This document shows, piece after piece, positions 32,735 through 42,212 of a stretch of DNA of 48,193 nucleotides (within the stretch, counting starts at the first letter, position 1; the number at the start of each line of letters is the position of its first letter). The notes beneath the pieces were generated by a model. The model made no database searches and had not been told where the DNA came from. It saw only the letters and a list, made by a program, of their open reading frames with translations. Origin of the DNA: an uncultured Lentisphaerota bacterium (GTDB lineage Bacteria; Verrucomicrobiota; Kiritimatiellia; CAIQIC01); contig CAIWHP010000034.1 in the NCBI GenBank assembly GCA_903912445.1, forward strand, positions 1 to 48,193. The letters are read 5' to 3'. The position numbers and the translations under genes are program-made.

Positions 32735-35188
32735 TTATTTTTTCTTCTTCGCCTTGGGCGCCGGGCGGTCGGCGGCGGGCTGGGCCGGCAGCGCGGGGAC
32801 CTTGCTGACCGTGATGGTCGCCTCCGCGGCTTTCAGGCCGGGCGCGGTCGCCTTGATCGTGAGCATGCCCGCGCCGTCCTTCTGCGATTGGACGATAAGT
32901 TGGGCGAGGCCGTGGAACAGGCGGCGGGTCGGGCCTTTTTCGGGATCGTGGCAGTTGTGGTCGCCGTTGCCGTGGCCGATGTTCGCGCCGGGTCCGGACA
33001 GCTCGAACGTAATCATCGGATCAGCCTGCGGCACCACACGCCCCTGTGCATCCACGGCGCTGATGGTGATGGGCATGGCGTCGAGGCCATCGCCGGCGAG
33101 CGCGGTGCGGTCGGGCGCGAGCGCGAGCGCGACGGCCTCGCCGGTGGTTTCGACCGTGGCACGCGCCACTTCCTTGCCGCCCTTGAACGCGACGGCTTCG
33201 AGTTTGCCGGCGGCGTAGGGCACATCCCACGCGAGGTAATCGAGCGGCGGCACATCCTTCTCGCCGAGGCTTTTCCCGTTGAGGAAGAGCGCAATCTTTT
33301 CGGCGTTGCTCATCAGCATCAGCTTGATTGGCTGGCCTTCCTTGCCGGACCAGTTCCAATGCGGCTCGATGGCGAGCACGGGCTTGTCCTCGACCCAGCT
33401 GGCCTGGTGGATGTAGTAGGCCGCCTTGGGAAAGCCGCAGGTGTCCATGATGCCGAACACCGACGAGACCGAGGGCCAGCGCAAGCGCTGCGGCTCGCCG
33501 CGGTAGTCGAAGCCGGTCCAGACGAAGCCGCCGGCGACGAACGGCCGCGTCGCGATCTCGCGCCACGCCTTGCGGTGCGTCGCGCCCCAGCCGGGGAATT
33601 CCGTGTCGTAGGAGCTGATGACGTTGCGCGTCTTGTCGTTGGCGTATTCGCCGCGTGTCATGAAGCACGAGGTGTCCTCGGAGCTGGTGAGCGGCTGCGT
33701 CGGGTGTTTCTTGTGGAAGCTGTCGTAGTCGCCCTGCTGGTAGTTGAAGCCCATCACGTCCACGGCTTCGAAGACGCCGACGCTGCCGTTCATGCCGCCG
33801 TTCATCGCGGCGGTGATCGGGCGGGTGGCGTCGAACTTGCGGACCTCGGCGGCCATGCGCCGCACCATCTCGCGGCCCTGCACGGTCGCCTGCATCGGCT
33901 CCTCGTTGAAGACCGACCAGAGGATCACGCTCGGATGGTTGCGATCGCGCAGCACCATCGTGCGGAGCTGATAGAGATAATCCGGCGAGCAGTTGAAGTT
34001 GCGGTTCTCGTCCATGACCAGCAGGCCTTGGCGGTCGCAGGCGTCGAGCAACTCGGGCGCCGGCGGGTTGTGCGCGGCGCGATAGGCGTTGCTGCCCAGC
34101 TCCTTCAGGCGGCGCACGCGGAAAGCCTGCAGCGCATCCGGCACCGCGACGCCGACGCCGGCGTGGTCCTGATGGTTGCAGGTGCCCTTGAGCTTGACCG
34201 GCTTGTCGTTGAGGAAGAAGCCCTTGTCGGCGTCGAAGCGGATCGTGCGGAAGCCGCAGGTGACACTCGTCGCATCGGCCACTGCTCCCGCGCGGGTGGC
34301 GGTGGCACGCACGGTGTAAAGCGTCGGCGTTTCCAGCGACCACAGCTGCGGCGCGGCGACCGCGAGCGGAATCTTCCCGGTTGCTTCGCCGAGCACCGGC
34401 ACGGTGACAGAGGCCTTGCCGCTGGCGACGCTCTTGCCATCGGGAGCGAGCAGTTCCACGGCGATCTCGGCCGGCGCGGCGGCCTGCTCCTGATTGTAGA
34501 GCGTGACTTCCACCGGCACGCTCCACTGGCCCTGTGCGTCGCGGACGGGACTCGCATAGACGCCGTAGGTCTGGATGTGGACCGGATTGCGCTTCATCAG
34601 CCAGGTGTGGCGATAGATGCCGGCGCCTTCGTACCACCAGCCTTCCTGCACCTCGGCATCCACGCGGACGGCGATGGTGTTGACCTCCTTGCCGAACTTG
34701 GCGAACGGCGTGATGTCGATGATGAAGGAATTGTAGCCGCAGAAATTGCGGTGGATCACCGTGCCGTTGAACCACACCGTGCAGTGGCTGGCGATGCCGT
34801 CGAACTGCAGCTCGATATGCTTGTCCTTGTCGCCCTCGTCGAGCTGGAGATAGCGGCGATACCACCCATAGCCGCGCGGGCGGTAGCCTTCCGACTCGTT
34901 GGCCTTTTCGGTGAACGGACCTTCCACGGCCCAGTCGTGCGGGAGGTTCAATTTGCGCCAGGCCGTGTCGTCGTACGCCGGCCCCGCCGCTTCCCACGCC
35001 ACGCCCGCGTTGCCGGCCTTGGCGTTGTTATAGCTCATGTCGTGGCCCACCAGCGGGCGCATCGGAATATCGCCGAGATGGAAACGCCAGCCCTCATCCA
35101 TCGAGAGGCGTTCGCGCGCACCCTCGGCGCGCGCCACATGGCAAACGAGACCCAGCATCATCAGCAAAACCGGCCAGCGTAATTTCAT
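32735..35188 (-). CDS. GH2 beta-galactosidase-like glycoside hydrolase, secreted
   Basis: 817 aa from MKLRWPVLLMMLGLVCHVARA, a signal peptide with GGAG 8 bp upstream; upstream in-frame sequence is non-coding. Residues about 25-200 are the GH2 sugar-binding jelly roll (WRFHLGDIP, LPHDWAVEGPF, GYGWYRRYL, VWFNGTVIH). Residues about 205-310 are the Ig-like domain. The TIM barrel starts near LNDKPVKLKGTCNHQDHAG. The acid/base is Glu429 in WSVFNEEP and Glu504 (SSEDTS) is the candidate nucleophile. The C-terminal Ig-like domains end in a Lys-rich tail (APKAKKKK). It probably removes beta-galactose or a related sugar, but GH2 specificity cannot be read from motifs alone. Confidence 0.93.
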   Translation of the reverse strand: MKLRWPVLLMMLGLVCHVARAEGARERLSMDEGWRFHLGDIPMRPLVGHDMSYNNAKAGNAGVAWEAAGPAYDDTAWRKLNLPHDWAVEGPFTEKANESEGYRPRGYGWYRRYLQLDEGDKDKHIELQFDGIASHCTVWFNGTVIHRNFCGYNSFIIDITPFAKFGKEVNTIAVRVDAEVQEGWWYEGAGIYRHTWLMKRNPVHIQTYGVYASPVRDAQGQWSVPVEVTLYNQEQAAAPAEIAVELLAPDGKSVASGKASVTVPVLGEATGKIPLAVAAPQLWSLETPTLYTVRATATRAGAVADATSVTCGFRTIRFDADKGFFLNDKPVKLKGTCNHQDHAGVGVAVPDALQAFRVRRLKELGSNAYRAAHNPPAPELLDACDRQGLLVMDENRNFNCSPDYLYQLRTMVLRDRNHPSVILWSVFNEEPMQATVQGREMVRRMAAEVRKFDATRPITAAMNGGMNGSVGVFEAVDVMGFNYQQGDYDSFHKKHPTQPLTSSEDTSCFMTRGEYANDKTRNVISSYDTEFPGWGATHRKAWREIATRPFVAGGFVWTGFDYRGEPQRLRWPSVSSVFGIMDTCGFPKAAYYIHQASWVEDKPVLAIEPHWNWSGKEGQPIKLMLMSNAEKIALFLNGKSLGEKDVPPLDYLAWDVPYAAGKLEAVAFKGGKEVARATVETTGEAVALALAPDRTALAGDGLDAMPITISAVDAQGRVVPQADPMITFELSGPGANIGHGNGDHNCHDPEKGPTRRLFHGLAQLIVQSQKDGAGMLTIKATAPGLKAAEATITVSKVPALPAQPAADRPAPKAKKKK

Positions 35189-35527
35189 GTTGTTCTCCGC
35201 GTTGGTGGTGGCGCCGAAGCTAGGTTTTTTCCCGCGCTTTGTCCATCCCCCGTTCCGCTGGCCTGCGCGGGTTTCAAATACGGGGGCGCTCGCCACCAAG
35301 AAGTCATGGAGAAGAAGCAGACGCGGATGCACGCAGATTGTGGAGCCTTGCATCGTGATTGACGCGGCGGCGGTCGCCGTGTTATCCGGCAGACACCCTG
35401 TGTGCGGTGCAACCCGCGAAGGCTGTGCAGCCCGGTCGCAGGTGCGGTTGCGCCTGGGCCTGGCCGCCGGACCCGCCCGTTCCACCGCCCAAGGAAAAAG
35501 GACCTGACAACCCATCGATTGGAAACC
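35189..35527. other. Intergenic gap between divergent GH2 and hydrolase genes
   Basis: No gene, RNA or clear repeat is recognised in these 339 bp. No copy of the CCAAG palindrome is present, although this is a divergent promoter region, in contrast to four other divergent gaps in the window. A GGAAAC lies just before the hydrolase start at 35528. Confidence 0.5.
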
Positions 35528-36451
35528 ATGAAAAGCATAAGCGTGCTCTTGATCGTCCTGAGTCTTGTGTTGGCCGCAGCCAGCCATGGTGCGGATGCCC
35601 CCAAGGCCGCCAAAGCGAAGTCCGGTTCGCATTGGCAGAAAGTGTTGCCGAAAACGCCGGAAGGCTTTACCTGCACCACCAACCTGGTGGCCGCTTATCC
35701 CGAGCACAATGTGGAGTTGGTAATTTACTCGCCGGACAAGCCGGGCAGGTATCCGTGCGTGCTCGACATTCACGGCGGCGGCTGGAGCGCCCGCCAGGTG
35801 GAAAGTGACAGACCAATGATGGAGCGCCTGGCCACGCACGGGTTTGTAACCGCGTTGGTGAGCTATCGCCTGGCCCAGGAAGCGAAATACCCCGCGGCCT
35901 TGCACGATTGCAAATCCGCGCTCCGCTGGTTGCGCGCCAACGCCCAGAAATTCAAAATCGATCCGGAGCGCATGGGCTGCATGGGCGGGTCAGCCGGAGG
36001 CCACTTATCCGGCCTGACGGCGATGACCAGTGGCTTGAAGGAATTTGAAGGCACGGGTCCTTATCCTGAACAGTCGAGTGCCGTGAAAGCCTGTATCGTC
36101 ATGGCTGCAACGCAGGATCTGCTGGCCGCCAACAAGGGCAAAGCGGGGACGAACACCGTGCTGTTTTTCGGCGCCAAGTGTGACGACAATCCCGCCCTCT
36201 ACCGCCAGGCTTCGCCGATCGCCCACGTTCGTCCGGGAGTGCCGCCCACCATTTTCATCGAAGGGGAAAAGGACACCTTGAAAATCGGCCGCGCGGAAAT
36301 GCAAGAAAAGTTGCGCGCCTTGGGCATCGAGACCAAGGTCTACACGCTCAAAGATGCGCCCCATCCCTTTTGGATGAGCCAGCCTTGGTGCGATCAAACG
36401 GTGGCGATTGCAGCCGAATTTTTTGGCCGCACCTTGGGCAAAGCCAACTAA
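35528..36451 (+). CDS. Secreted alpha/beta hydrolase (BD-FAE/esterase-lipase type)
   Basis: 307 aa with a signal peptide (MKSISVLLIVLSLVLAAASHG). The oxyanion motif is HGGGW (residues about 84-88), the nucleophile elbow GGSAGGHLSG, and the catalytic Asp and His are in FIEGEKD and APHPFWM. This is the arrangement of hormone-sensitive-lipase-like esterases and CE10-type deacetylases that act on carbohydrate esters. It is exported. It is divergent from the GH2 gene and convergent with the BPL_N gene (96 bp). Its GC and codon choices look slightly less extreme than its neighbours. Substrate unknown. Confidence 0.9.
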   Translation: MKSISVLLIVLSLVLAAASHGADAPKAAKAKSGSHWQKVLPKTPEGFTCTTNLVAAYPEHNVELVIYSPDKPGRYPCVLDIHGGGWSARQVESDRPMMERLATHGFVTALVSYRLAQEAKYPAALHDCKSALRWLRANAQKFKIDPERMGCMGGSAGGHLSGLTAMTSGLKEFEGTGPYPEQSSAVKACIVMAATQDLLAANKGKAGTNTVLFFGAKCDDNPALYRQASPIAHVRPGVPPTIFIEGEKDTLKIGRAEMQEKLRALGIETKVYTLKDAPHPFWMSQPWCDQTVAIAAEFFGRTLGKAN

Positions 36452-36546
36452 AGGTAGGGCTCGGTATTGGGTTTCGGCTGCACCAACTCCGTCTCTCCGT
36501 ACCCCAACTGTCGAAGGTCCATGCCTTCAAGCTGGCGGTTGTCCAC

Positions 36547-37308
36547 TCACTCCCGGCCCGCGGCCCAGCGGACGGCACGGCGGACGAAATCGTCGAGGCC
36601 CTTCGTTTTCTCCGGATGCGGGCTGAAACACAGCACGTGGCCCTTGCCGTAGACGCCGGTGGCGATGGCGGTGGTGCCGATCATCACGCCCGTCGGTGCG
36701 CCCTTCTTCGCCATCTCGGAATTGAAGGTCGCGAGCAACTGATACGGCGGCAGGTTGGTTTTGTTGTCCGGTGCGAGCAGCGGGCCTTGCCCATAATAAC
36801 AGGTGACGATCTCGTTGGTTGCGCCGAGCAGCCGTCGTCCTTCGCTCGTCAGCTTGAGGGTGACATCGCCCGTGCCGCGCGCCCAATGCGCGCTGTCCAC
36901 CACCTTGGCGTTGAGCAGCGCGAGCGACCAGGTGTAATAGCTGGACGCCAGATAGGCTCCTGCGCAGAACCCCACATAGCCGCCGCCGTTCCGGACGAAA
37001 TCCTGGATGGCGCGGCGGCCTTGCTCATCGAGGTTGTGGCTCTGCTTGGAGCCGCTGCCGCCGGGGCAGATCAGCACATCAACCTGCGCGAGCCCGTTGC
37101 TGCGGATTTCGGCGGAATTGATGGTGCGAAATGTGAACTCCGGCGCGGGCGCGAGGCAGCGCGCCATGTTCTTCGGGCCGGTGCCACGCTCGGCGGTGCC
37201 ATAGACGTCGAGACAGGCGACGCGGACCTTCGCCGCCTCGCCCTGCGCCACGCCGCTCCACAGCAACGCCGCGAGCATTACCAGCAACCGCAACTTGATC
37301 AGCTTCAT
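36547..37308 (-). CDS. Exported BPL_N / class I amidotransferase-like protein
   Basis: 253 aa from MKLIKLRLLVMLAALLWSGVAQG, a signal peptide; upstream in-frame sequence is non-coding. The fold is glutamine-amidotransferase-like, matching the BPL_N (biotin-protein-ligase N-terminal) domain: VLICPGGSGSKQ, GRRAIQDFVRNGGGYVGFCAGAY with a Cys nucleophile elbow (GFCAG), and GKGHVLCFSPHPEKT. Secreted versions of this domain occur beside polysaccharide-degradation genes in PVC bacteria; their role is not established. It lies 112 bp downstream of the GH5-like gene on the same strand. Confidence 0.85.
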   Translation of the reverse strand: MKLIKLRLLVMLAALLWSGVAQGEAAKVRVACLDVYGTAERGTGPKNMARCLAPAPEFTFRTINSAEIRSNGLAQVDVLICPGGSGSKQSHNLDEQGRRAIQDFVRNGGGYVGFCAGAYLASSYYTWSLALLNAKVVDSAHWARGTGDVTLKLTSEGRRLLGATNEIVTCYYGQGPLLAPDNKTNLPPYQLLATFNSEMAKKGAPTGVMIGTTAIATGVYGKGHVLCFSPHPEKTKGLDDFVRRAVRWAAGRE

Positions 37309-37420
37309 CTTTGCGAGCCTCCGCCTGACGGGTGCGCGCATTTTCGGCGCGCGTCCCGGTGAGTCAAGCCCGATCAGTGCTGCCAATCCTGAGAGACGGG
37401 TAGACTGGACGGCCACTGTT

Positions 37421-40060
37421 TTAACGCACCTCGATCTCGTACCACACGGTCTGATGCTGCGGCCCGATCACGATCCGTGAACCGGCGCCGGATTTTTCGA
37501 CGGGTACCGGCTGCTTGCGGTCGCCGTGCGCATCAAGCGCGTAGCACATCGTGCGCGTGGGATCGGAAGGCAACGTCACCGTGGCGGGAATGCCCTCCGC
37601 CAGCATGGGCGCATGACCGCGGTCGGTCAGCGTGATCTTCCGGTCGGCAAGGTGCTTCATCACGCGCCCGGCATTGCCGGCGTCGCCCGTCGCCGCCAGC
37701 AGGATGCTCGCGGGCGCGCCCTTCTCGCCAAAGCCGCTGGCCTTGCGCGAGACGAGCGAGACGGTCGCCCAGCTGAGGCGCGTCGGGCCGACCGACAGCG
37801 TCACGCCGCCGAGGTCGAGCGTCCGGCCCGCCGGGAAACCGGTGAACAGCTTCGTGTTCGGCGTGTTCACGGCGAGATACGCCGCGTCCGGCTGCTCGCG
37901 GTTCCACGTGATCTCGCCGGTATCGCTGACGAAAATCTTTTGATCTGCCGGCAGCTTGATGGGCTGCGCGGGCTTGTCGCCGTCGAACGCCACCGCCGTG
38001 CGGTGCAGCACCGCCAGGCGCGCGTCGTGCCCCTGCGAGGAGAGGATGAAGTCCGCCGAACGGTTTGCGACCAACTTGTCGCGGCACATCGCTTCGGTGG
38101 TCGAGGCGACCACGGCCTCGCGGGCCTCACGCACGTCGCCGCGCAGGAAGATCGCCGCGCAGGCGGGGAAGTGCGCCAGCACATCGGTGCGGGCGATCAA
38201 ATCGAAGAAGCACCACGGCATGGCCTGCGGTTCGTAGTCGTTGACGTAGTGGTTGTAGCTGTACTGAAAAATGCCGTTCCAGCCTTGCAGCCGGCCGTAG
38301 GTCGCCAGCGTCAACTGGCCCTCGGCGCCGAATTGGTTCGGGTACGGATGGTTGTACTCGCTGATCGTGTAGGGCTTGCCCTGCACGCGCTCGCCGGCGA
38401 GGTGGAGGATGTTGCCGAGCGTGTTGACCATCGCGTCATTGCCGATCGCCCACGGTTCCTTGGCGGCCAGCGAAATCCAGCCGCCTGTGGGATGCCGCCA
38501 ATAGGCGTGATGATCCACGTAATCCAGCTTGGCCTGCACATAGGGCGGGCTGTAGCCAAGCTGCGTACCGGAGACCGGCGCCTTGGCCTTCAGCTCGTGC
38601 TTCACGTAGTTCGCCATGCCGGTCCAATAGCGGGTCTCGACATCGAACAGGAACCGCACGAAATCGCGGCGGGCCTGCGGCGGGAACTGCTTGCCGTTCA
38701 TCGTGACCGCTGGCACGGTGCGCTCGTTATAGCCCTTGACCGGATCGCACGCGAACGTCGCGCCGCTTTGGAACGAAAGCTCGTCCAGCTCGTAGCGGCC
38801 CACCTTGAAGCGCGTCAGTTGCAGGATCGCCTGGTCCGCGTCCGCGGTAGCCTCGAGGGCGCAGGTGATGGTCTTCCACTCGCTGCCGACGTTCACCAGT
38901 TCCTGCAGGCCCAACGGCCGCCAGCCGTGGTTCTCCGTCGAGGCGAGGGCCACGCTCAGCGTCCACGCGCCCGCGCCCGCCGTGCGCCGGATTTTGAACG
39001 ACAGCGTGTAGAGCTGGCCCTTCTTCACCGCGAGCTTCCGGATCACCTTGGCGAAAAACTCGCCGCCGTCGCGCGTCACCTCGACCTTGAGCACACCGCC
39101 TTCCACCTTCGCGTGCCCCGCGCCGCCACCGGGCAGGAACGACCAACATTTGTTATCGAAGGCCACCGGCGCGGAGAATGCGCCATCTGCGATCTGCTCG
39201 TCGCGCAACGGCTCGCGGCGCAGCGACCACGCGCTCTGCAGCGCCTCGGCGCTGGCATAGGTTTCATGCAGCCAGTCGTTCCACTGCCGCCGCAGCTCCG
39301 ACGCGTACGGCCCGGGCAGGTGGTCGAACGTCCCATCGAAATGGAAGCGTGTCAGCCCGTCCTCGTTGCTGATCTCGATCAGCGCCACGCTGGGCTCGTC
39401 GGTGTAGGCTTTGCCGGTGTACGCGTTCACATGCGTGAGCAGTTTCTGCGCGTACTCCTTTTGCAGCTCGATCATGCGCGGTACGAACTGGCCGACGCCC
39501 TTGTTCATCCTGGGCAGCCCCTGCGAATTCTCGAGACCATCGCGCTCGTCCAGGTTCCGGCCGACGTGCAGGTTGATGTCCACATAGATGCCGCGCTGCT
39601 TGAAGGCGGCGATCATATAATCCAGCTTGTCGAGCTGCTTGGGGTCGAGGTTGCGCTGCGTCTGCGTGTCATCGGCAAGGAGGGTCTGCGTCGGTTGCGG
39701 CATGAAGTTCACATACCACGTGTCCATGAAATGCAGGCGCACGCAGTTGATGCCGAGTCGCGCCAGACGTGCCGCCAACTTGTCCGCCACCGTGTGCTCC
39801 GGGAAGTTGGCCGGCCCGGTGATGTTAGTCGCGTGAAACCGGATGGGCCCGGCGTCCGTCACGAACTGCCCGTCCTTGACCCGGACAAACCCGTGCTTTC
39901 CGGCCGGCGCGTCGAGCAGATGCGCCACGCTGGACGCGTTGTCCGGCCCGTCATAGGAGATCACAAACGGAAACATCGGCGGCAACTCCTCCGCCCGAAC
40001 GGCCAGGACGGTCAGACAAGACAGGCTGGTTGCGAGCAGCACGCGCTTCATCAGTTTCAT
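37421..40060 (-). CDS. Large secreted GH5-like glycosidase with carbohydrate-binding module
   Basis: 879 aa from MKLMKRVLLATSLSCLTVLA (signal ending near VRAEE); the RBS is weak and the upstream frame non-coding. Residues about 40-260 are a cellulase-type (clan A) barrel start: FHATNITGPANFPEHTVADK, GINCVRLHFMDTWY, QRGIYVDINLHVGRN and VALIEISNEDGL, where NE is the acid/base. Residues about 300-440 form a CBM4/9-like sandwich inserted in the chain (GQLYTLSFKIRRTAGAGAW). The barrel resumes with VSGTQLGYSP, DYVDHHAYW and KPYTISEYNHPYP with the likely nucleophile Glu. A beta-sandwich completes the protein. Activity could be on mannans or beta-glucans. Confidence 0.87.
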   Translation of the reverse strand: MKLMKRVLLATSLSCLTVLAVRAEELPPMFPFVISYDGPDNASSVAHLLDAPAGKHGFVRVKDGQFVTDAGPIRFHATNITGPANFPEHTVADKLAARLARLGINCVRLHFMDTWYVNFMPQPTQTLLADDTQTQRNLDPKQLDKLDYMIAAFKQRGIYVDINLHVGRNLDERDGLENSQGLPRMNKGVGQFVPRMIELQKEYAQKLLTHVNAYTGKAYTDEPSVALIEISNEDGLTRFHFDGTFDHLPGPYASELRRQWNDWLHETYASAEALQSAWSLRREPLRDEQIADGAFSAPVAFDNKCWSFLPGGGAGHAKVEGGVLKVEVTRDGGEFFAKVIRKLAVKKGQLYTLSFKIRRTAGAGAWTLSVALASTENHGWRPLGLQELVNVGSEWKTITCALEATADADQAILQLTRFKVGRYELDELSFQSGATFACDPVKGYNERTVPAVTMNGKQFPPQARRDFVRFLFDVETRYWTGMANYVKHELKAKAPVSGTQLGYSPPYVQAKLDYVDHHAYWRHPTGGWISLAAKEPWAIGNDAMVNTLGNILHLAGERVQGKPYTISEYNHPYPNQFGAEGQLTLATYGRLQGWNGIFQYSYNHYVNDYEPQAMPWCFFDLIARTDVLAHFPACAAIFLRGDVREAREAVVASTTEAMCRDKLVANRSADFILSSQGHDARLAVLHRTAVAFDGDKPAQPIKLPADQKIFVSDTGEITWNREQPDAAYLAVNTPNTKLFTGFPAGRTLDLGGVTLSVGPTRLSWATVSLVSRKASGFGEKGAPASILLAATGDAGNAGRVMKHLADRKITLTDRGHAPMLAEGIPATVTLPSDPTRTMCYALDAHGDRKQPVPVEKSGAGSRIVIGPQHQTVWYEIEVR

Positions 40061-40138
40061 AGGTTCGGATCTTTCTTCCCCTGCACAAGCGGGCGCGGGC
40101 ATTGTCCCCGCGCGTTCCGATGAGTCAAGGCCGATCGG

Positions 40139-40187
40139 TTTCCAAGGCTTGGAAAAAACATCTCGGAAAGTTCCAAGCCTTGGAAAA
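40139..40187. repeat. Palindrome array D (two copies), divergent promoter region
   Basis: TTTCCAAGGCTTGGAAA and TTCCAAGCCTTGGAA, both perfect palindromes around one central base, are centred at 40147 and 40178, 31 bp apart. They lie between the divergent GH5-like gene (start 40060) and sulfatase operon (start 40254). The spacer differs from the other arrays. An operator role is inferred. Confidence 0.8.
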
Positions 40188-40253
40188 TAGCAAAGACCGT
40201 CGCACAATAGCCGGCATTGCGGTGCGTTGTGCGGGACAACCGGAGAGGTGATT

Positions 40254-42212
40254 ATGCAACGACGGGAATTTTTGCGGCGGGCGGGCGTGGGCGCGGCGGC
40301 GGCGTTGCTGCCGCTGGCGTTGCTGGCGGCCGAGGGCAAGCAGAAGCGCGGAAAGAAGGCGAAGCAAGCCGTCCAAGGCGCGGACATCCCAGCCGCCAAG
40401 GCGAGCAGCGACGAGAAGCCGAACATCCTCTGGCTCGTCAGCGAGGACAATGATCCTTTCCTTGGTTGCTTCGGTGACAAGACCGCGCGGACGCCGACCA
40501 TCGACAAGCTGGCGGCCGAGGGCGTGCTGTTCGAGCGCTGCTTCGCGCAGCCGGTGTGCGCGCCGTCGCGCTTCACGCTGATCAGCGGCATGTTCGCCGT
40601 CGGCCACGGCCCGGCGCAGCACATGCGGGCGCAGGGCAAGATCCCGTCGTGGCTCAAGGGCTTCCCGACCTATCTGCGGATGGCGGGCTACTACACCAGC
40701 AACAGCGCGAAGACCGATTACAATTCGCCGATCAGCGTCCCGGAGGCGTGGAACGAATGCGGCAAGCAGGCGCACTGGAACAAGCGCGGCGAGCCGAAGC
40801 AGCCGTTCTTCAGCGTGTTCAATCACGAGGTGACGCACGAGAGCTGCCTGTTCCCGGAAAACGAACCGGCGGCGTTCGATCCCGCCAAGATGCGGATTCC
40901 GCCCTATCAGCCGGATACGCCGGAGATGCGCGCCGACTGGGCGCGGTACTACACGCGGCTGGAAAAGCTCGACGGCCAACTCGCGGAGAAACTCAAGGAC
41001 CTCGAGCAGGCCGGGCTCGCGGAGAACACCATCGTCTTCTACTACTCCGACAACGGTGGCACCCTGCCGCGCAGCAAGCGCTGGCTGCAGCAGAGCGGTA
41101 CGCGTGTCCCGCTGATCATCCGCTTCCCGAAAAAATGGCAGCACCTCGCGCCGGCCGCACCCGGCTCGCGCATCAAGGAGCCGGTCACCTTCGTGGACTT
41201 CGCGCCGACCGTGCTTTCGCTGGCGGGCGTGAAGATTCCCGACTATATGCAAGGCCGCGCGTTTGCCGGTTCCGCCAAAGCCGCGCCGAACGAAACCATC
41301 TTCATCACGCGCGACCGCATGGACGAGCGCTACGACATGATGCGCATGGTCAGCGACGGCCGCTTCATCTATATCCGCAACTTCCGGCCCGACGTACCCT
41401 ATGTGCAGCCGCTGGAATACATGTTCCGCGCGCGTGGCTACCAATCGTGGGCGCGCCTGGCGCGCGAGGGCAAGCTCACGCCCGCGACGGCGCAATTCTG
41501 GGGCGCGAAGCCGAGCGAGGAGCTCTATGAAATGGCGAGCGATCCCGATAGCGTGAAGAATCTCGTCGGTGATGCGGGCCACAAGGCGACGCTCGACAAG
41601 CTACGCGCGGCGCTGCGTCAACGGATGATGGACCTCAAGGACAATGGACTGCTGCCGGAAGGTTCCGCGCTGGAAGGCTACGACGCCTCGCATGCCGCCG
41701 GTGCGTGGCCGGTCGAGCGCGTTGTGGACCTCGCCTGCCGCGCGAGCGACCGCGACGCCACAAACGTGCCCGCGTTCATCGCCGCGCTCGACGAAGCCAG
41801 TGAGCCCATGCGCTGGTGGGCCGCGCAAGGTTGCACGATTCTGCGCGAGAAAGCCGCGCCCGCCGAGGGCGCACTGCGGAAACACCTCACGGATGCTTCC
41901 GGCGCGGTCGCCGTCGCCGCCGCCGAGGCGCTCGCGCGGCTCGGTAAGGTTGCCGAGGCTCTACCCGTGCTGGAGAAGTGGCTGGCAAATGGTGAGAACC
42001 AGGGCACCGCGCAAATCGCGGCCAACGTGCTCGACCGCCTCGGCGAGCAGGCACGTCCCGCGTTGCCCGCGATGAAACGTGTCCTCGCTGCCGAAAAAGG
42101 CGGTAAAGGCGGACAGAATTATCCGCAGCGCATCCTCGAGCACATCATCGCCGTGCTCGAAGGCAAGAAGCTGGCGCTGATTTATCCCGATCCCAGCCAA
42201 CTGGTGCGTTGA
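40254..42212 (+). CDS. Tat-exported formylglycine sulfatase with C-terminal HEAT-like domain
   Basis: 652 aa with GGAGAGG 5 bp before the ATG. Tat signal MQRREFLRRAGVGAAAALLP. The type I sulfatase domain (about 55-440) has PNILWLVSEDNDPFLGCFG with metal-binding Asp/Asn, CAPSR (Cys102-Arg106, the C-x-P-x-R formylglycine site), and VFYYSDNGGTLPRSK with the second metal Asp-Asn. The last about 160 residues (480-652) are Ala-rich helical repeats (WWAAQGCTILREKAAPAEGA), HEAT-like. It removes sulfate esters from glycans in the periplasm and requires a formylglycine-generating enzyme or anSME, not seen in the window. The next gene starts inside its stop codon. Confidence 0.93.
   Translation: MQRREFLRRAGVGAAAALLPLALLAAEGKQKRGKKAKQAVQGADIPAAKASSDEKPNILWLVSEDNDPFLGCFGDKTARTPTIDKLAAEGVLFERCFAQPVCAPSRFTLISGMFAVGHGPAQHMRAQGKIPSWLKGFPTYLRMAGYYTSNSAKTDYNSPISVPEAWNECGKQAHWNKRGEPKQPFFSVFNHEVTHESCLFPENEPAAFDPAKMRIPPYQPDTPEMRADWARYYTRLEKLDGQLAEKLKDLEQAGLAENTIVFYYSDNGGTLPRSKRWLQQSGTRVPLIIRFPKKWQHLAPAAPGSRIKEPVTFVDFAPTVLSLAGVKIPDYMQGRAFAGSAKAAPNETIFITRDRMDERYDMMRMVSDGRFIYIRNFRPDVPYVQPLEYMFRARGYQSWARLAREGKLTPATAQFWGAKPSEELYEMASDPDSVKNLVGDAGHKATLDKLRAALRQRMMDLKDNGLLPEGSALEGYDASHAAGAWPVERVVDLACRASDRDATNVPAFIAALDEASEPMRWWAAQGCTILREKAAPAEGALRKHLTDASGAVAVAAAEALARLGKVAEALPVLEKWLANGENQGTAQIAANVLDRLGEQARPALPAMKRVLAAEKGGKGGQNYPQRILEHIIAVLEGKKLALIYPDPSQLVR

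Noticed and set aside
35280-35510. Possible gene remnant upstream of the 35528 hydrolase
   Set aside because: Several short frames exist, but none has an RBS, signal or recognisable motif.
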